From Ligula intestinalis (lineage: Eukaryota; Platyhelminthes; Cestoda; Diphyllobothriidea; Diphyllobothriidae), in the NCBI GenBank assembly GCA_036362985.1, contig JAYGXS010000006.1, forward strand, positions 16,022,987-16,086,986: a stretch of DNA of 64,000 bases. The letters are read 5' to 3'. Below the pieces are notes generated by a model. The model was not told where the DNA came from. It saw only the letters and a list, made by a program, of their open reading frames with translations, and did not search any database. Of the stretch, positions 1 through 12,600 are shown piece by piece; position 1 is the first letter of the stretch; each line of letters starts with the position of its first letter. A program made the position numbers and the translations under genes.

Positions 1-1
1 C

Positions 2-698
2 CAAAGTCTTCCCTCAAAAATTAATGAACTCAAGACAGTACTTTCGGAGCGGAAACCTGATATAGTTGCCATAACGGAAACATGGCTAAACGCAGAAATC
101 GCGGATACGGAGATTTCGATTCCAGGATACCAGTTTTTCCGCAAAGACCGCCAAAACTTACAAGGAGGTGGGGTTGTCGTGTATGTCAGAACTAAAATCT
201 CTGCTGTAGAAAGAGAACACACTCTAGCCCTGGAGTATGAGTCCGTCTGGTTAAAGATTAAGAAGGTGAATTCACAGAACCTTGAATTCCTGGCCGTTTA
301 CCGACCACTAAAAATTTCTGAGTGGAGCCGACGACTCGCTCCTTGGTCTGGTGAAAGAAGCTGCTAGCCACCAGGAGGTTCTCATCGTTGGTGACTTCAA
401 CGCCCCTGCAATTGAATGGAACAACCTGATAGTTGAGGCGGCATCAACTTCCTTTAGTTCCAAATTAGTGGATCTCACGCTTAACTTGTCTGTAGTTCAG
501 AACGTTAAGGGCATAACCAGATTTCGAGAAAACCAGCGAGCTACTTGTTTGGATCTCATTTTTACGAAGGATTCATCCTACATCGATGAAGTGCATTCAA
601 GTGCTCCGCTCGGTAAGAGTGACCATACGGCGCTAATATGGGATTACTCACTCCATACTCAACGGCTGAGCAAAACGGAGGACCAGCCAAACATATGA
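2..698 (+). pseudogene. Endonuclease domain of non-LTR element, ORF2 N-terminal part
   Basis: The endonuclease nicks target DNA to prime reverse transcription. Visible motifs in order are PDIVAITETW (about 55-85), GGGVVVYVR (about 168-190), VYRP near 295-305, VGDFNAPAIEW (about 388-420) and GKSDHTALIW (about 610-640). These are the usual catalytic blocks of exonuclease/endonuclease/phosphatase-fold enzymes in CR1 and Jockey elements, including the final SDH. The reading frame shifts once near 310-350. The frame ends at a TGA at 696-698, after which the same protein continues in another frame. Confidence 0.85.
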
Positions 699-2722
699 AA
701 GGCAGATCTCAATTCAATGAAGAATGCATTATCATCCGTGAATTGGGACTGCCTGCTCAAGGGGGATCCGGAGGAGGATTGGAAATCACTCAAGAGGGTT
801 GTATTAGATCTGATTAAGCGCTTATGTCCCGTGAAGGTACATAAGACGACTAGTCGTCCTGCCTGGTTGACGAGAGACCTTAACAAGCAACTGAAGAAGA
901 AGAATAGGAAATGGAAGTTATTCAGGAAAACTGGGTCACCAGTACAACTCGAGGAATTCCGACGCCAAAGAAATGCAGTAAAAAAATCAATTCGCCAGGT
1001 CAGGAAAAACTATGAATCAAGAATCCTCCAACAGGCCGAAGAAAAGCCCAAAATTCTTTTCCGCTACATTAACAGTAGATGAAAAAACAAGGATCCTGTC
1101 GCAGTACTTAAGAATGATGATGGCGGCGAAGTCGTTGAGAATGACGAGGAAGCCGAGTACTGTAGCCGGTTCTTTGCCTCGGTATTCACTGTGGAAACCG
1201 AGCTTCATTTTGATAATGCCAACAGTGCTGTTGCAAACGCCGGTCCAGCACTTCATTCTCTACTATTTCCAACATCTGTAGTTGAGAGGGAGCTGCAGAG
1301 CCTCAAAGAAGCAAAGTCATCCGGTCAAGACAATATACTAGCCAAGTTCTTGAAAGAATTGGCAAGCGAACTCTCAGAGCCCCTAGCACATATCTTCCGT
1401 TCTTCATTTGAACTAGGAAAACTGCCATCTGAATGGAAAATGGCAAATATATTCCCGATATACAAGGGCGGAGCCCGAACGAAGGTCAACAATTACCGGC
1501 CCGTCAGCATAACTTGCATTTGCTGCAAGGTGATGGAAACGATAATTAAGAAGACGACAATGGAGTTCTTGGAGGAGAACAACCTACTGTCAGGGCTCCA
1601 ACACGGCTTCAGAAGGAACCATTCTTGCCTTTCCAGCCTTCTACTCTCCACTGAGCAGTGGACTCGCGCACTAGATGAAGATGGTAAGGTTGACGTCATC
1701 TATACGGACTTCAAGAAGGCATTTAACAGCGCCCCACACATATTTTCTCACAGGGCGATCGCAAACTGTGTGCATCGGTGACTCAAAGTCAAACCCTACA
1801 TCTGTTCTGAGTGGCGTCCCCCAAGGCTCTGTCTTAGGGCCACTGCTCTTCCTTATCTATATTAACGACTGTGTCAACGACCTGGGTTGCAGCGCTATCA
1901 TGTTTGTCGGCGACGTCAAAATCGCGAGAGCCATCAGGTCTGACGCCGATAGGAAAGCGCTTCAAGAGAGCCTCAATCGACTTAGCTGCTGGTCTGCTCG
2001 TTGGCTTTTAAACTGCAACATTAGTAAGTGTGTGGTTTTAAGACTCCGTACTAGAAGGACTGATAAGGAGAACGATTCCTTCCAATACCTCCTCGATGGG
2101 CACCCGCTTTCAAATGCGAACGAACAAAAGGATCTCGATGTTCTAATAAATTCCTCACTTAAGCCATCTACTCAGTGTGTAAAGGCAGCTAAACGCGCGA
2201 CACAGGTGCTGGTTGCGATTAAGCGGGGATTCATCAACATTGATAAGGAGCTCTTCAGGAAAACCTACGGAGCGTTTGTTTGGTCCCACTTGGAGTATGC
2301 TGTCCAGGCCTGGCGTCCATGGTTCAAGAAGGATTACCTGCACCTGGAACGAATGCAGGCGAGGGCTACGAAGATGGTCAAGAATCTTGGTCATCTGCCT
2401 TATGAAGACAGACTGACCGAACTTGATCTTTTCCCTCTCAATTATAGGCAACTCCGCGGGGACCTCATACAAACCTACCGTATTGTTAGAGGCCAAGACT
2501 GCGCCCTAGAATTTGATGATTTCTTCAAAATGGCTCGGAATGACCATCTGCGAGGTCATCCTTTTAAACTACAGAGGAAACCGGCCCGTATCGACGTTCG
2601 GCGAAACGCCTTCTCCCAGAGGGTCATTGGAGCGTGAAACGGACTCCCGGATGATGTGGTCCTCTCAGATACTGTTGACATTTTTAAACACAAACTTGAT
2701 TCTCATTTGCTGAGAAACTGTG
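699..2722 (+). pseudogene. Reverse transcriptase of CR1-type element, internally deleted and catalytically altered
   Basis: The linker and RT are read in at least three frames. Recognisable blocks are SSGQDNILAKFLKELA (about 1317-1365), NNYRPVSITCICCKVME (about 1488-1538), LQHGFRRNHSC (about 1597-1628), VIYTDFKKAFNSAPH (about 1696-1738), VPQGSVLGPLLFLIYINDC (about 1816-1872), and the C-terminal HLEYAVQAWRPWFKKD and ERMQARATKMV segments. DNA encoding the stretch between the FKKAF block and the TYFLTGRSQ block appears deleted near 1738. The polymerase motif reads F-V-G-D at 1903-1914 where the family has xxDD, so the first catalytic aspartate is missing. Stops occur at 1080-1082 and 2635-2637. 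Confidence 0.85.
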
Positions 2723-2910
2723 GCAGACATAATGAACAAAGTGTCAGTAGCAGCACCTGGCAACTGGCTCACACTTATCGCTGATGTTAAGCATACATTT
2801 GTACATTTGTATTATGTACTTTTGTTACGGTGGACCTATTATGCGATTTTAGTTATGAATAGGGAGCTCGAGGGCGAAAGCCTTCTTCCCTTAATAAAGT
2901 GACTTAAAGT

Positions 2911-5900
2911 GACTTATGCACACAGAGCTCAGGGTAAAAGCGTGCAAAGACTGGAAAAACTTTCCTGACAGGACATTTTGTGGTAACAGCTTAGCAGTTA
3001 TTTTTGAAAGCTCTTTTCTCCAAGTAAAAAGCTGCTCCAGCCAAATCCACCTACCCCGAAGTCTGATTTGGGAAATCTTCGTGTTTTGACACAATTACTT
3101 CAACATGCATTTAAATTAGTTCTCGGAGTATCTCGGCTCTCTGAAGGTCATTGCTTAGAATTTGGCTGCTTCATCTGTTTAGTTTGCGCGATGGTCACAA
3201 ATCTTTTTATTCTTTCTGGTATATGCATAGAATGATGTGGGATTTTTAAGGTGCCCCTACAGGAGCGTCGACACATTTCCGTTCGTAAACTATTTTACAC
3301 ATCGCAATTCATCGCCATAACTTTAACCAAAGAATTCCCTTTGGACCTCATCACGTACTTGGGTAGGATTATTTATTATCATCCCGTAACTTAAAAAAAT
3401 ACGGTTAAATAAAATTCACAGGCAAGTTAGATTTACGTTGTGTAGCCATCCCCTTCACCGCTCAGTACGCAAAGACGGTGGAAACGAGATAGTACGCGTA
3501 CAGCTTCCGCTTAAAAGCAGTCCTATGCAGAAGGCACATGATGAAAACGGTCAGTGATACAGTCGCCCCTGCCTACTATGCCATCATAAGTTGTTTCACA
3601 GGTCAGAAACCCAGGTCATTTCCGTGTGCCGCTGAGCCATAGTTAGATGCTATTCCAACCATCAGAATTCTGCGCCGAAAAAAACATGCGAAAGGAAACA
3701 AATCCATGCGGAGCTGTCTCTTTAGCGGCCGTCCCAGTTAACCAGTGGAGCACTGAAATCTCTAAAATAATTATGCCTCTCACTGCCCTTGTGGTATCAA
3801 CCGATAAATACTAAATATTCGTTGGCAGGTTCATTTGGAGATCCATCAGGAAAAGCGAAAGAAATATTTTCATATTCTGAAAAAATCAAGACACTATAAC
3901 AACATCTGACCATTCCTCAAAAAGGTGACAGTTGATTAATCTACTGATATACAGGACAGTTCCTTTTGGTATAATCTCATCTTAGCACTTTACCCGAATG
4001 TTTTTAGCTAAATAGAAAGAAACGATTGCTATTGCTTCTACTACTTGCTTTCAGACAGCTACTGGCCTCATAAAATACACTTTAATTACGAAAGAATAAC
4101 TAATTAGGGTTGTGATATTAGTTATCCTGCAACATGCTCTCAAGATATTTCAGACACAACAGAATGTGGGTTTTGGAATGAACGGCTTTTCGGTCTCCTG
4201 TAAAGAAAACTCCGCGCCGTAAAAAGTGGCTAATCGAGTAGTATGCACATACACATCGATTTCAATCCTCTTTTTCATTCAGATGCACAGCTTTCGAAGA
4301 GAGCAGGCACGAAAATGCTCTTTATTAGACACAGTTGCTAACAAATCATGCTTTCCTCCAATGTACTACTCAAGGGAAAGGTACCTTCGTGTTTAAATTG
4401 TTAATAATTATGATGACTTATAGGAACGCATATAATATCTTATAAAAGATGACAGTTTTGCCGTTGAATTTGATTACATCCATCGTATGCTCCACCACAG
4501 ACTGGTGGAGGAACCGTGACTAACACTGGATTATAGGGAACGTAGACTCGTGCCAAAGCTACCATACTATTTCACCCGGGCTCTGTTTCAAGACAAAATC
4601 AAGACGAATGGAGGTTGGGGAGGGCGTGACCCACGATTTCTGGGTCAACATAACCAAAAACCAAATAAAATTAGGGGATTGGTTCAGATCGCAGCTGAGT
4701 TGGAGGGTCGTATATGCCCTATTAAGAAGGAGCCACTGCAGACTGACGCTCGGTATGCCAGCCAGCCACTTCAGACACTTGGCTCACAGCGCAGTCCAAT
4801 CTATCCCGTCAGTCGGCAACATGATAGCTTCGAGCGCGCCTACCCAAACCATTCTCTTGAGTATGAGGTTCTAAGAAATAATTGGCAACAAAATGCGTAG
4901 AAGATAGATTTATCTAGTTCATATATTCCATAAAATATGGTTAAATTTACGAGGGTACCTGAAATCAATGGAACAAAGATCCGTTACTTAAGTACTCATA
5001 TTCTGCTGAGCCCGATTTTTGCTGGCGGTCAATCAGAAATGGATTCAAACGCCGGCAGCCTGCACTGACCGAAACGTCTTCAGGTTACGTTACACGATAA
5101 TGAATATTAGAACCTTAGTGAAATACTCCTTCCTAATCGAAAACGCACTTCGTTGTACAAACACTTCTACGGGAGTGTGCTCCTTGATTAGCCGTGAGAG
5201 AAGATCGGGTGCAGGTGACAGGCTCGGTGCCTAGACGTGAGACCACCAACGGAGATTAGAAAGGGCGCAACCACACGCACTGTGGGCCAAGACAATCACA
5301 CCTAATTAGAATAGTGGTTCGAATCCCATCTGAGTGGGAGAACGATAAAGGTTACACTAACAAGGACCAATTGCGACCTGATCCTCGGTCCGCCAGCCAG
5401 CCACCCACTCCACACACTGGATTGACAGTTGGCAACTTTCCCAACCGCGTTTTTTAAACGCCGATTATTTATAGTGAGGGACGTGCGCTGAGCCGTCGAC
5501 CTCGCATTTTGCCCCCCGCTAGCATCAGGTCACATTCCGAGCCCGTCAGTTGTGCGATGTGGACTATTCCTTACATTGATGGCGTGCTGTTCATACAATG
5601 AAAATCCAAAACGCGAATACAACGACCGGGTGGAGCTTAAATGTCTTCGGGAATCGGAAAACAAAATTTAAACCAAAACATATCTTTCCTTTGAGTTTTC
5701 AATTTCAAGACATCACTGGCTACAAAATGAGTACAAGAGACATTGCTCTTGTTCTTGTTTCCTCTACAATATATTTTAATTTATGAGAGTACCGGAAAAG
5801 AATAAAAGAAACATCCACTATTAAAGTAGTCAAATTTTGTTTGCGGGGCACGAATTTCACAGGTGGCCAATAAGAATTGCATTTCAAAGCAGGCAACCTT

Positions 5901-6336
5901 AAGAACCTTCGGATCACGCTGGATGAAACTAATCACTTAAGTACACCTTCGCACTCGAAGACGCATTTTCGAATTTTGTTGAAAATAGCATGAGATCACT
6001 CAGACTGGGTAAGATGGAGCCTACGGAGAGACGTCAAACAGAGTTGATAAAGATAATGAATATTTTAGATCATGATCAAAACGCAGACAACGCAACCGGG
6101 AGACTGAACGAAAACATAAAAGTTAGGAGCCTGTAGAGCCTCGGGGTTAAAATCTGAGGCAGCAGCCACGACGGCATGTTTGCAGTGTCCAAAGGCCAGC
6201 AGTTCGAGGGTGCCTCTCTCAGGTAGTTAGGCTGCAGTACCACAAACTGTGACCACTAGCGCAGAGAGGAAGAAGGTATACAGGTGTGAATTTAAACCCA
6301 GTCAGTGGGGAGGGGAGGGGGCTGGCAGCGGGGGAT
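2911..6336. other. Intergenic stretch between CR1 copy and TRAPPC8 3' end
   Basis: No convincing gene is seen. Around 5290-5345 there is a good RNA polymerase III B-box-like sequence (GGTTCGAATCC at about 5318) in plus orientation, probably a tRNA-derived SINE fragment. Around 5195-5240 there is a GATCGGGTGCAGGTG motif that recurs at about 11425 and, with one change, at about 32453, so it belongs to a dispersed repeat. ORFs at 4550-4900 lack recognisable motifs. Confidence 0.5.
5290..5345 (+). repeat. tRNA-like B-box fragment, possible SINE
   Basis: A TGGTTCGAATCCC segment matches the T-arm/B-box consensus of tRNA genes. The upstream A-box half is poor. I read it as a decayed tRNA-derived SINE rather than a functional tRNA. 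Confidence 0.35.
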
Positions 6337-6679
6337 TCATGACCCAGGACTGCAGGAGGTTGGGGTTGATTCGACAACCAGCAGAGAGGAGTAATTACAA
6401 GTCTGGCAGACAAAGCTGGGAGTGGCGTCATCGGAACGCACGGGGGAGGCACTGATGCGGAGGCCAGCCATCAAGTCATATACCCCCACCTCACAGACCC
6501 TAGCCTCCAGGTGCAGTTGGCGTGACTCTGCGGCCTCTAGACGGAAGTGGCGCAGAGAGATGCCGATCCAGAGAACACTGGGCAGGACGACAGATCCCCT
6601 GTAGGGTTCGATTCCAGGCCTCGGAGGCGGTGCGGAAGAGTCCGAGGGAAGCAACGGCCCCATCGGAAGTCGCGAGCCC
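6337..6679 (-). CDS. TRAPPC8: TRAPPC8 last coding exon with stop
   Basis: The acceptor is TTCATTTTTAG. It contains [20 protein letters not shown] then [13 protein letters not shown], matching WLGQTQYKLQLKSQEIHSLQLKACFVHTGVYNL near the C-terminus of vertebrate TRAPPC8, then [10 protein letters not shown] near the end (vertebrate ALIIISNV) and a stop at 6339-6337. It enters in phase 2, so at least one exon between here and 10381 was not found. Confidence 0.83.
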
Positions 6680-9600
6680 CTAAAAATGAAGGAATTTACA
6701 TTTAAAATATTCATTAGCTAAGGTTTTGAGACCGACTAGCTTCCAAAAAGCAATCCGGGGTGTCGCCTTTCATGCCTAAGCTGTTCTTGTAACTATACAG
6801 GTTAGACTGAACGCATGCTCGAATCACGTATACATGAGCATATGTACTGACTCCACCTTCAGCAAGAGGGCAGGCATGAGGTTACATGATTGCAAGCCTC
6901 GCCTTGCCTCTGGGACAGCCAATCTCAGTTGCCGCGAACACTTATCTCTCGCGGCGGCCACTAATACGCGCGGACTCATAGACTGACCCAGTCCGTCTGG
7001 CCGATCACTTTCAAAGTCAACTCATAAAAGACCTCACTCCGATGACTGCCAACGCTCTTACCACTTCGGATCATGCCCCGCTTGAGTGCAGACCTGCGCT
7101 TGTCCGATAGTCAACTTTCTAGTACCTATTCTCCATTCTCAGTAAAGCTGGGCAAGCAAATTAACGTAGGCGTAATTAAATTCACGGCGCAAGGTGAGCC
7201 TCGTAGCTCAATGGTAGAGCGTTGGCTTTGCAAAAGCCTTCCCTGTTGTGAGGGTTTGACTTGCACTGAAGCCGCGAATTTTTCATGATTGGGTCCATCG
7301 AAGAATAAACTTTGTCTACCATTTGAACCCTCACTTCTTCTCTTCCCCTATGGAACCAGCACCTGAAGCTGGCAGCTGCTAGGGTTTATACATTAACTCA
7401 ACTCCTTTCGATACGTAAGCTGGTTGTACGACGGGGCGACGGATTATCGAAAGTTGCTGCCGAAACCTACAAAACTGACCATTAATTCGACTTTGCAGCT
7501 GTCAAGATAATCACCCAGGACGGAAATGAGACGGACAGAGAATCGAGTAGAGTCTAGTTTGCGAATGGGAAGTCAATCAATCTACCGATTTGAAACTGGC
7601 GTACAGAGCGCTGTGCAGTCTTCTCCAGACTCATGTCCTTGGTAAATTATTCGCGTGCATCCCCTAGAATTGCTGCCTTTTGGCCGCTGCTATTGCTATC
7701 TCTGACGATGAACTCCTGCACGAGTTCGAAAGCTCAGAATAATAAACAAACCCTCCCGATGCTCGACCAGTCTTTTCTCTCACACATGGAAACGCCTGGA
7801 ACACAAACCTTCGCATTAATTTGTAAATGCCTTGCACCACATTTAAGTTGACCACAATAAGTCCTTGGGTAGATAACCGAAAAAGTAAAAAATCAGACAA
7901 GACGGGATGGATTCGCCAACTTATAATGATTTGGAAAGATTCAGCCAAGAGCACGAAACCCAGCGCTTATGTGAGTACTAGAACTCATGGGACCCACAAC
8001 TAGCAATACACACAGTAAAACGTTGCAACCAATAAACGACAAGTGCCGGATGTCCAGAAGGTGGCAAAATGTCGGGATAACTCAGCCCTCTCTCCTTTCT
8101 CGAGAAAGAGTCCGGTTGCAACGGCTTTTTCTCAATGTGTCCTTTATGGTGCTTTTGCTGAAGCGTGATCCGAGCAACAACCTCTCTTATTGTTCCCCTT
8201 TTGTGCAGATCATGGGGCATGGTGACACGACTTGGCGGAAGTTCACGTCGGGCTAGTCACCTGCGTCCCGCCAACCTGCAGCTAGTGAAAGAGGCAAACT
8301 CCACAAAAAGTGTTGCTACGACGAAATGTGAGCAGTAAGCTGAGACACAGTGGTGATGTACACTGCTTCATCGAGCCTCGTGGCCGGAATTATTAGCGTC
8401 GGCAGTAGCGATTAGAAAACGTCAAGAACCCCTCAGTTGATGTAGGAAACTGAAAGCTTGTTGGTGAACCAAAAATTCCTATCCCAGTCTTGACCGATGA
8501 TACCTCCAGCCACGAAGGATTGCCCTTTCTCATGCGAAGGGTTCCGCTAACGGAAAGTCTCCAGTACGTCCACCAGGAATCTGGATAGAATGGTAAATGC
8601 CACTCCGGTGGCAGAAAAGTTCCTTATCAAATAACAGAGCGGTTACTGAATATTCAGCTGAACCCGGACTCAGCCCCTGGAAATGCCCACTATTCCGTCT
8701 GTGATGAAGCTGATTAATATCACACTTTTTGCTAATGCAAAGAATGACTAATTGCGCCCGGCAACATTTTAAGCCGGAAAGACGGTCACTAAGAAAAATG
8801 CCAAAATCTAGCGGAGTCAGCACTAAACAGGTTGGCGCGCATCAGTCTATCTTGATCAAATACACAATAAGACCTAATAAACGGTAGGACAGGATAATGG
8901 AATGCCCCCCCCGTATACATGTGGCCTTGTGGTAAATTTCAGTGCGATTAGGCTTAGATTTAGGATACAGGATTACGTATGCTTCCTGACATTGAGCGCA
9001 AGGTCACATGTGTTCCGGGGTGGGGGTTCTTGCCCCCATGCTTTGCTTACCGAACAAAACAAACAAAGGAAGGGTAAAACAAACCTTGAATCGTTGTCAG
9101 CTGCCTCCAGTCGAACAAGGACAGGAACCGTACCGGCATTATACACCTCAGCAATCACCGGAATTGAGGCCATAGACGAGACCCTAGAAAGCAAACAGAA
9201 CAGGATGATAAAGACAATTGGAGGAGCAGTAAAGGACGCTTTAAATAACGCCAAGATACCCAGTCAGAGGCGAAGAAGCAGATGGCTGGTTTCTGTTGAA
9301 GAAACAATGAGAGATCCGTGATGGGTGGTGCAGGCGAAGGCGGATAATTGATGTAGTGGAGAAAGAAAGAGGGGGAGGGAGGTCTCGCGTGCTGCGTGCG
9401 GTTTTAGATAGTGGTGGCTGTACAGACGGTTCCACGATACCCTGAAAGCGACGGAATGAGGCATGCATGACATAATATGTAGAGAGAAGGCTCACTGAAA
9501 TTTTAAACTTGGGGACACCAACCCGTCGAAAGACGAAATGAACAGAGGAGAGAGGGTGAAATTATCAAACTAGACGGACTGGCCCGGCAATTTCACCTTT

Positions 9601-12600
9601 AATTTCTGTTTATTTCGTCTAACAATGGCCTAGTGTCAGCAACTTGAAAGTTGCCGAGTAAATGTGGATTTATCCGACAGGATTTTTCCATTCAAATATA
9701 TTTATATTGAAAAAAGGGGCATCCTGAGAGAGAACATCCAAGCGCTCACTGGACAATTACACACTAATACACACACTACTCGCCACTAGTACTAATACAA
9801 CCTACCATTCATATTACTACTGCTATTAATAATACTGCGAAAACCAGAACAATAACTAAGACTACAACCACGATTACTACTACTACTGCTACTACTACAA
9901 TTACTACTATTTGCAAGTAGAGACAACTACTATTACTTCAACAACTACCAACTTCTACTTGATACTACTATGATTAATATTACTAAGTTCCAATACAACT
10001 GTTTATACTATTACCACTACTGCCAGTTCGACATCTCCTACTACCTACATCGTAAGGAAGGATAACAAATGTTAAGCCTCCAGCATCAGTAGGTTGTGAG
10101 CTATGAGCAAAAGAGAAGATGTGCTAAATGTTGTCGAGCGATGATAAGGATAGGAAAAGAAGCGAAACGTGATAGTCTGCCAAGTTACGCAAAGAAACGA
10201 CTCACCTCCAAAGGCCTCCTGTTTTCCACCGAGACACTAATGCGACTCATACCGAGGCGGTCACTCCGTGAATCAGTGCTTGATGTAACAACCTAAGAGA
10301 GAAACAAAACAAAAGAACTTTTTAAAATTAAAACGCAAGGGATAACCAGAGGACAATTATAAAACTGATTTGGTGATTACCTTCCAGAATGCGATTAGCC
10401 TGAACTGACTGGAATCGAATTCACTTGCAGAGTTGATAATATCGTCTGTGGAGCGCTGAAGTAGGCAAAACTCTACGTGAATAATAAAACCACATGAAAA
10501 CAAATACATAAACACAAAGGGAACTGGAATGGTCATTTCGGGCTTATTAGCCGTCACCAGCCAAGCATACTCATGTACTCATACTCATATATGCATAAAA
10601 TATGGCAGACAGAAAGAAATAAGACACGACTGACCTCTTTTGGTGGTAATTTGGAGGATTTTGTTGTAGCACAACCCTGAAGGAAACCCGAGAATGGAAG
10701 GGCAGTAACATCTATTGGTGGCGCTTCTGTGGAGGAGCAAAGAGAGACGGTGGAACAGTCTGCCCTGGTGGGAGAGACCTTTGCACGCAGACAAATCGTC
10801 ACCTCTTGGCAGGGTGCTACCAGAAAGCCCTCTGAAAAGAGACGTATATGTGAAGTTTTAAGGTAGTAGACATGTAGGAAAGTTACTACTTTAGCGTTTA
10901 AGCGTTTTATAGGTAATTTTAAATATTAACCTTCACCGCCTCAATCGTCCGTTTTACTACTATTGAATGGAAACTCCGAGACCGTTAACGTCCTCAATCA
11001 GGCCCGCTGCGGAAAGATCACAGAGATAGATGTATGCATCTATGACTCTCATTGTAGTCAGTAACGACCCAACTCGCGCAAACAACGCCACGCGAAAAAT
11101 CGGGTTATCAGTGGTAAAATCTTGACGTCTCATACTGGCGGCCACTTGTGCCTTTTAACTCAGTTGAGCTGGTCGGCTCGCAAATCGGGTCTCCTTATTG
11201 TGATGGGTCTTCGTGGAGACGGCAACCCTTCTACAACTGTCGACATTTTAATCCCTCAAATGACAGTTCAACCGCCTCATTAGACGATATTCACCGTGCA
11301 TCCAACAGCAAGTTGAACGCAGAGACGATTACTTGTGCCTGAATTACTTACCTATAAACTTGCACTAAATCTCTTGTCCTTCGTCTACCCTCGCTCACCC
11401 GGGCCCCAAGCCAAGAAGGCTGGATCGGGTGCAGGTGGCTAAGGTAACGCAAGCTGCACCTGGACGTGCCATTAGAGTCCACGTGATTCACATTTATTAT
11501 GAGGGGTGTCCCCAGCAACAACTGTCGTGGCCTGATCTAGATTCTGAACTGGATCTACCGCTCGGTCCGTTGTAAGGGCTAAAGCCTTCAAACATGAGGC
11601 ATGCCGTTATCAGAGCTAGCCTTCAAGCAATAAATTAGTGTCAGATTAAAGGATTTAAAACTTAACCTTTCTGCAATTCAAACAAAAAATACACTGGTTC
11701 GGGCAGAACTTGTCTAAAAAGGCTTCACTGTCAAGTTGTGAACAAACAATTGGTGGCGCAAGTCGGCGCCTATCCAAAACAATAAGGGACCACTTTTTGG
11801 CATGGTTGAGAAAAGGTGAAGTCAGGAGCATAAACGGTAAAAATTAAGTTGCTCGGCAACGTTTTACATTTATACTTAAATAACTACTATGTGCATTTTA
11901 GCCGGCATAGTTATGCTCACTACTGCACCCCCAACACGGAAATATTGAGCTTTCCGCGGTTACTTTTAGTCTATTCGTTTAATTCTTAATTCAAGTTGAC
12001 TTTTAAGCGACATGCAACTGCTTTTCGGCTCATCGTACTACAATGGCTACCCAAATGCATTAGAAATTACTGTGAGTTTTCAAGAAAATGGGGCAAAACC
12101 TATCTTTCAGAGTTTAACTTTAATTTCTTAAAATTGGATATAGAATCGATATTGGTGTGAAGCATATTTGCGGGTACTTTTGGACAGTTATTGTTTCCTA
12201 CGGGCTGTATTGCTCATTTCAATTATAGCGAGCTGAACACTAGGTGGTGAGATTATATCGTGGGGTCGTATATTTCATGTCTATAATAACAAACTACTTA
12301 CAAATTTTCAGTAATTTGAAATGCCTATAATCTTCTGGTTTTCTACACGCCACCCATAGATCCAGCTGGGATTTGCTGATGGCATTGAACTGCAGAGCGG
12401 TTCTTCGAAGGCAACCGCATTCCATCAGCGCTATAATCAGCAAACTAAGAAAAGTTTGCCTTTTGAACTAACCACGGGAATTATCGCTTACTTACAATTT
12501 TTAAGTAGGGTGATTCACATAAACTCGACACCTTTGTTCTTTAAACTTTTTCCTAGTTGGTGTTGGCGATACCACTGGAAAATGTCTCTCAGTTACCTTG

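Larger units (their letters stand above)
1..2910 (+). mobile_element. CR1/Jockey-type non-LTR retrotransposon, 5' clipped by window edge, degenerate
   Basis: The block reads as one plus-strand non-LTR element: an apurinic-type endonuclease, then a reverse transcriptase, then a short 3' UTR ending near a TTAATAAAG-type tail at about 2893. The 5' end, including any ORF1, lies outside the window. The tail resembles the 3' ends at 42610-42660 and 51530-51580 (a GGGAG... segment, then TTTCCCT... and AATAAA), so the three are probably related families. Frame changes and stops show the copy is dead. It lies 3' of the minus-strand host gene and does not interrupt it. Confidence 0.88.
6680..10380. other. 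Intron(s) of TRAPPC8 with repeat debris; unplaced exon(s) expected
   Basis: The protein model needs coding sequence between the exons at 10381 and 6679 (phase 0 in, phase 2 out), but I could not identify it. The region holds a tRNA-Cys-like piece at 7196-7280 and a trinucleotide-rich tract at 9760-10050. The ORFs at 8530-8823 and 8902-9321 have no recognisable motifs. Confidence 0.5.

Noticed and set aside
7196..7285. Functional tRNA-Cys gene
   Set aside because: The T-arm/B-box is disrupted and the acceptor ends do not pair convincingly.
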